From an uncultured Clostridia bacterium (GTDB lineage Bacteria > Bacillota > Clostridia > Oscillospirales > Ruminococcaceae), in contig CALWNU010000043.1 of the NCBI GenBank assembly GCA_944382905.1, forward strand, positions 1 to 45,480: a stretch of 45,480 nt of DNA, given 5' to 3'. Below are positions 42,011 to 45,480 of the stretch, one piece after another. The notes under the pieces are model-generated. The model was given only the letters and a program-made list of their open reading frames with translations, was not told where the DNA came from and did no database searches. The first letter of the stretch is position 1. Every line of letters begins with the position of its first letter. The position numbers were made by a program, and so were the translations under genes.

Positions 42011-42718
42011 ATGGAAGCACTCATTCAGCTGAACAAGATCAGTAAAATCTACGGAAGCGGCGAGGCCCGGGTGGGCGCGCTGGAAGAAGTTTCCCTCGGG
42101 ATCCGGCAAGGCGAATTTGTCGCCATTGTCGGCCAGTCCGGGTCCGGGAAATCCACCTTGATGAACCTGTTGGGGTGCCTGGATTCCCCCACGGCGGGCG
42201 AATACCGCTTAAACGGCATGGCCGTATCCCGTCTGGGGGACCGGCCCCTGTCCCGGATCCGCAACCGGCAGATCGGGTTTATTTTCCAGGGATTTCACCT
42301 GGTCCCGGAGCTCACCGCCCGGGAAAACGTGGAACTGCCTTTGCTGTACCGGCATGTGCCGCGCAGCCGCCGCCGGGAACTGGCCCTGCAGGCGTTAGAA
42401 CAGGTGGGCCTGTCCCACCGGGCCGCCCACCGGCCGGGGCAGCTGTCCGGCGGGCAGCAGCAGCGGGTGGCCATCGCCCGGGCCATTGCCGGGTCGCCGC
42501 CGATCCTGCTGGCGGACGAACCTACCGGCAATCTGGATTCCGCTTCCGGCCGGCAGATTATGGATCTGCTCACCGCGCTGTGGCAGCAGGGCCGCACGCT
42601 GGTGCTGATCACCCACGATCCGGCCATTGCCAGCCTGGCGCCGCGGGTCATCCACATCCAGGACGGTCGCATTCTTTCAGACACAGCTACCGTTCCATCC
42701 AAGGAGGAGACATCATGA
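42011..42718 (+). CDS. MacB/LolD-type ABC transporter ATP-binding protein
   Basis: A 235-aa ATPase. Walker A is GQSGSGKST, the Q loop FIFQGFHLVPELTA, the signature LSGGQQQRVAIARAI, Walker B ILLADEPTGNLD and the H loop LITHDP. The ENVELPLLYR stretch places it with MacB/LolD/FtsE-type extruders rather than importers. No FtsX/MacB-type permease is adjacent. The stop overlaps the start of a lipoprotein peptidyl-prolyl isomerase by 4 bp, so the two are co-translated. AAGGACGGGA precedes the ATG. Confidence 0.92.
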   Translation: MEALIQLNKISKIYGSGEARVGALEEVSLGIRQGEFVAIVGQSGSGKSTLMNLLGCLDSPTAGEYRLNGMAVSRLGDRPLSRIRNRQIGFIFQGFHLVPELTARENVELPLLYRHVPRSRRRELALQALEQVGLSHRAAHRPGQLSGGQQQRVAIARAIAGSPPILLADEPTGNLDSASGRQIMDLLTALWQQGRTLVLITHDPAIASLAPRVIHIQDGRILSDTATVPSKEETS

Positions 42719-43398
42719 AAAAAATAGCCTTATCCCTGTTTTGCCTGATATGCCTGCTGGGGTCGCTTTCCGGCTGCGGCGGATCCAGCGAGCCGCTGCT
42801 GCAGGAAACGCCTGTCCAGCCCGGCGAGCAGATTGCCGTTATGGAAACCTCTCTGGGGACCATTCGGATCCGGTTTTTCCCCGAGCAGGCGCCTTTGGCG
42901 GTGGAAAATTTCCTGACGCTGGCCCAGGAGGGCTACTATGACGGCGTCAGTTTCCATCGGGTCATTGACGGCTTTATGATCCAGTCCGGCGACCCCACCG
43001 GCACCGGCGCCGGCGGCACCAGCATTTATACCGACGTGGTCGGCAACCGGGGGTATTTTGCAGATGAATTTTCTGATCAGCTGTTCCATTTCCGCGGCGC
43101 GTTGGCCATGGCCAATTCCGGATCCGACACCAATGGCAGCCAATTTTTTATCGTCCAGGCCCCATCCTTGAATGATACGGGCAAAGAGGCGTTGGCCAGC
43201 GGCGATACGCCCAAACAGGCCGCGGAGAAATACCGCGCGGAAGGCGGCACCCCCTGGCTGGACGGCCAACACACCGTTTTCGGTCAGGTGATCGAGGGGA
43301 TGGATGTGGTGGACGCCATCGCCGCGGTTGAAACCGATGAAAACGACCGGCCGCTGGAAGAGGTCACCATCCTTTCGGTGACGGTAACAACCAACTGA
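42715..43398 (+). CDS. Lipoprotein peptidyl-prolyl cis-trans isomerase (cyclophilin)
   Basis: A 227-aa extracellular lipoprotein. The signal peptide ends in the lipobox LSGC with the lipidated Cys at residue 21. A cyclophilin domain follows with SFHRVIDGFMIQSGDP, MANSGSDTNGSQFFI and HTVFGQVIEGMDVVDAI, containing the catalytic Arg and the substrate-binding FxxxxQ region. It would speed folding of exported proteins at the outer face of the membrane. ATG 42715 follows AAGGAGGAG and overlaps the ATPase stop (ATGA). Confidence 0.94.
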   Translation: MKKIALSLFCLICLLGSLSGCGGSSEPLLQETPVQPGEQIAVMETSLGTIRIRFFPEQAPLAVENFLTLAQEGYYDGVSFHRVIDGFMIQSGDPTGTGAGGTSIYTDVVGNRGYFADEFSDQLFHFRGALAMANSGSDTNGSQFFIVQAPSLNDTGKEALASGDTPKQAAEKYRAEGGTPWLDGQHTVFGQVIEGMDVVDAIAAVETDENDRPLEEVTILSVTVTTN

Positions 43399-43410
43399 TC
43401 CCCCCTTTCG

Positions 43411-43443
43411 GGCGCAGAGGAAAAAACTCCTCTGCGCCTTTTT
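43411..43443 (+). terminator. Terminator after the cyclophilin gene
   Basis: GGCGCAGAGGA and TCCTCTGCGCC form a perfect 11-bp stem with a 6-nt loop, followed by TTTTT. Confidence 0.94.
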
Positions 43444-43594
43444 GGTTTTCCGCCCCGTGAGGTAATTTCCTTTTTTTGCGCGGAGGAACAACTTGAAACA
43501 ATCGTTCCAAACCCATAACAAGATTTCTTATCAAGTGAAAAAAACTATTGCATCTCATACAAAAAGAACCGTTCTCTTTGTATTTTCCTTCCAA

Positions 43595-43623
43595 TTGACA
43601 GCCTTTTTCCTCTCCTTTAAGAT
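43595..43623 (+). promoter_or_regulatory. Sigma-A promoter for the sugar kinase-amidohydrolase operon
   Basis: TTGACA (43595-43600) and TAAGAT (43618-43623) are separated by 17 nt. The gap 43399-43678 otherwise holds a terminator and several short inverted repeats (for example GGAAC...GTTCC near 43485-43508). Confidence 0.82.
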
Positions 43624-43635
43624 GAAATTATCTTA
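43618..43635. promoter_or_regulatory. Palindromic putative operator at the -10 element
   Basis: TAAGAT and ATCTTA flank a 6-nt spacer, covering the -10 hexamer and the expected transcription start. The position fits a repressor site; the protein is unknown. Confidence 0.45.
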
Positions 43636-43678
43636 AGTATGTATTTGGATACCCCATCAAACTACAGGAGGGAAAAAA

Positions 43679-44473
43679 ATGAAAATTGCAACCGCCGGTT
43701 TTACCTGCGTGGACAACTACGCCAACCTCAACAACCGCCATTATCCTGCGGGCAATGGGTTTGACGCATTGGTCAACCTGGCCAAAATGGGGGTGGAGTG
43801 CGCCGTGGTCAGCGCCGTAGGCGAAGACCAGTACGGCAAAGAGATGTTCGAGGTATTGGACAAATACGGGCTGGATTCTTCCCATCTTCACGTCCTGCCC
43901 GGGGAAACTTCGTTTATGATCATGGAAATGACCGAGGACAACGACCGGGTCCATGTGAAAAATATCCGCGGAGTCATGGAAGATTGGCAGCTGACCCGCG
44001 ACGACGTGGAATTTCTCAAGGGATTTGATTATGTCCATACCGAATTCTCCCAGGTGCTGTACCCTTATTTGGAAGAGCTGCAGCAGGCGGGATGCAAAAT
44101 CATTTTCGACCTGTCCACCTCTTATGAAAAACGGCCGGAAACCAAAACCCTGTTAAAGAACATCGACTACGCCTTTATGTCCTATCCCCAGCGGGACGAG
44201 CACGTCAAGGAACTGATGAAAGAATACCAGAGCCTTGGCCCAACCCTGGTGGTGGCAACCTTCGGCGAGGACGGTTCTTTGGTCTATGACGGCAAAGAGT
44301 TTTACAGCGCGGGCATTACCCCGGCGGAAAAGGTGGTCAATACGGTAGGCGCCGGCGATTCGTTCCTGGCTGGGTTTATGCACGGCATTATGACCGGGAA
44401 ATCCATCCCCGAATGCCAAAAAGAAGGAGCGGACCTCTCGGCCAAAATCGTGGCCATGTTCAACCCCTATTGA
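43679..44473 (+). CDS. PfkB-family sugar kinase, fructoselysine 6-kinase-like
   Basis: A 264-aa ribokinase-fold kinase. The N-terminus GFTCVDNYANLNNRHYPAGN and the segment VGEDQYGKEMF resemble FrlD. The catalytic and ATP-binding signature is NTVGAGDSFLAGFMHGI, with the base Asp in GAGDSF. Fructoselysine 6-kinase phosphorylates the Amadori product fructoselysine, but no deglycase (frlB) lies in the window, so the exact substrate is open. ATG 43679 follows AGGAGGGAAAAAA. It is first in an operon with an amidohydrolase. Confidence 0.85.
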   Translation: MKIATAGFTCVDNYANLNNRHYPAGNGFDALVNLAKMGVECAVVSAVGEDQYGKEMFEVLDKYGLDSSHLHVLPGETSFMIMEMTEDNDRVHVKNIRGVMEDWQLTRDDVEFLKGFDYVHTEFSQVLYPYLEELQQAGCKIIFDLSTSYEKRPETKTLLKNIDYAFMSYPQRDEHVKELMKEYQSLGPTLVVATFGEDGSLVYDGKEFYSAGITPAEKVVNTVGAGDSFLAGFMHGIMTGKSIPECQKEGADLSAKIVAMFNPY

Positions 44474-44525
44474 TCACCCTCTGACAAATCGCTTTTCCAT
44501 ATATCAAAAGAGGTGAATAATACTT

Positions 44526-45425
44526 ATGGTAATCGATGTCCATGTCCATCCCCTCAATTACCCCTACGTGGCCCAGGACGAACAGTCCCGGGCGTTCCGG
44601 GACCGGGTATTCAAGCGCCGCATCGAGGATGCATTATCCGCGCCCATCGCCATGACCGGCAAGCCCTCCGGCGGCAACGGCGGGGTGAGCGCCAATTTTG
44701 ACGCCCTATTTGCCAAATTGGATTACGAAGGCATTGACCGGCAGGTGCTGCTGCCTCTAGACCTGACCACCACCCACGGCGGCTGGATCGTGACCAATGA
44801 CGAGATCGAGCGGCTGGTCCAGGCGGCGCCGGACCGGTTCATCGGTTTTGCCAGCGTGGACCCCCACCGGCCGGATGCGCTGGAGGTGCTGGACCACGCG
44901 TTCCGGGACCAGAAACTGGCCGGGTTAAAACTCAACCCGTCCAAACAGGCGTTTTACCCCGATGATCCCATGATGGATCCCATCTATAAGAAATGCTTAG
45001 AGTATAATAAGCCCATTTTATTCCATTCTGGAATGTCCTGGGAACCGGACTGCCTGATCAAATACGCGCGCCCGGTCCATTTTGAAGCGGTGGCGGTAAA
45101 CTATCCGGAGCTGCGGATCTGCCTGGCCCATTTCGGCTGGCCGTGGGCCACCGAGACCGCCATGCTGTGCTTAAAATACCCCAACGTATATACCGACACG
45201 GCGATTGTCCCGTTGGATTCGCCAGAAACGTTCTTCCGCCACATTTTCACCCAGGAGTGGGGCCCCACCTGGTTTGAGCACAACTTTGCCGATAAAGTGC
45301 TGTATGGTTCCGACAGTCCCCGCAACCATACCCACGGCATTGAAAAACTGCCAATGCGGCCGGATACCCGGGCCAAGCTCATGGGCGGCAATGCCCTGAA
45401 ATGGCTGGGAATGGAGGGAAAATAA
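44526..45425 (+). CDS. Amidohydrolase-family protein (COG2159)
   Basis: A 299-aa TIM-barrel metal-dependent hydrolase. The N-terminal metal motif is VIDVHVHPLNYPY (HxH), later metal-site candidates are ILFHSGMSW and CLAHFGWPWA, and the late Asp lies in VLYGSDSPRN. These fit the Amidohydro_2 group, which includes decarboxylases and lactonases. It lies 52 bp after the kinase gene with AGAGGTG upstream. The substrate is unknown; the kinase next to it suggests a modified sugar or amino-sugar catabolic route. Confidence 0.88.
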   Translation: MVIDVHVHPLNYPYVAQDEQSRAFRDRVFKRRIEDALSAPIAMTGKPSGGNGGVSANFDALFAKLDYEGIDRQVLLPLDLTTTHGGWIVTNDEIERLVQAAPDRFIGFASVDPHRPDALEVLDHAFRDQKLAGLKLNPSKQAFYPDDPMMDPIYKKCLEYNKPILFHSGMSWEPDCLIKYARPVHFEAVAVNYPELRICLAHFGWPWATETAMLCLKYPNVYTDTAIVPLDSPETFFRHIFTQEWGPTWFEHNFADKVLYGSDSPRNHTHGIEKLPMRPDTRAKLMGGNALKWLGMEGK

Positions 45426-45426
45426 T

Positions 45427-45480
45427 ATGGTCAAAACCACAACCATCGAACTGATCAGCAAAAAAGAATTTGAATTGATC
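45427..45480 (+). CDS. Start of an unidentified gene, cut by the window end
   Basis: ATG 45427 opens a frame of 18 codons to the window edge (MVKTTTIELISKKEFELI), 1 bp after the amidohydrolase stop and preceded by GGAGGGAAAATA. It is probably the third gene of the same operon. Too little is present to assign a family. Confidence 0.6.
   Translation, partial: MVKTTTIELISKKEFELI

Noticed and set aside
1..45480. CRISPR arrays, prophage or integrative elements
   Set aside because: No regularly spaced direct repeats, integrase, phage structural genes or attachment sites were seen; the only mobile trace is the IS110-like remnant at the left end.

Overview
The window is GC-rich chromosomal DNA from an endospore-forming, fermentative anaerobe of the Firmicutes, most probably the class Clostridia. 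The evidence is a set of sporulation and germination genes (gpr, spoVAC-AD-AE, spoIIID, a SpoIIQ-like peptidase), [FeFe]-hydrogenase genes beside adhE, a glmS ribozyme, and the block mnmE-mnmG-rsmG-noc-soj-spo0J with two perfect parS sites. That block lies next to oriC in Bacillus and many Clostridia, so the right half is probably origin-proximal. Many starts are TTG or GTG behind strong AGGAGG sites, and the GC bias produces long shadow ORFs opposite real genes.

Layout. 1-455: decayed DNA, with an IS110-type transposase fragment joined to an SGNH-hydrolase fragment. 634-7530: a carbohydrate ABC importer (lipoprotein and two permeases) followed by a YesM/YesN-type two-component system. 7604-10783, minus strand: an alpha/beta hydrolase, an acyl-CoA thioesterase, aroK and aroE. 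10900-15055, plus strand: acpP, proS and glmS, the last behind a glmS ribozyme. 15197-18973: an EFR1-type flavodoxin/ferredoxin, a GtrA-like protein (minus), a DUF2752-like membrane protein and glutamine-dependent nadE. 18998-24570: the sporulation region, gpr (minus), rpsT (plus), spoVAC-spoVAD-spoVAE (minus), a SpoIIQ-like gene, a YitT transporter-like gene and spoIIID (minus).

24881-33805, all minus strand, is the metabolic centrepiece. A tight five-gene unit runs adhE, a small [2Fe-2S] protein, a PAS-containing sensory-type [FeFe]-hydrogenase, a SpoIIE/PP2C-type phosphatase and a second [FeFe]-hydrogenase. A perfect Rex-like operator sits on the adhE -10 element. Upstream are a LysR regulator and mgsA. 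The arrangement suggests NADH/NAD+ control of ethanol and H2 formation together with a hydrogenase-based sensing branch.

33996-41601, plus strand: mnmE, mnmG, a frameshifted rsmG, noc, soj, spo0J and an acyl-ACP thioesterase. 41722-41907: tRNA-Met and tRNA-Glu behind a perfect consensus promoter. 42011-45480: an orphan MacB/LolD-type ATPase overlapping a lipoprotein cyclophilin, then an FrlD-like sugar kinase, an amidohydrolase and the first codons of another gene cut by the window end.
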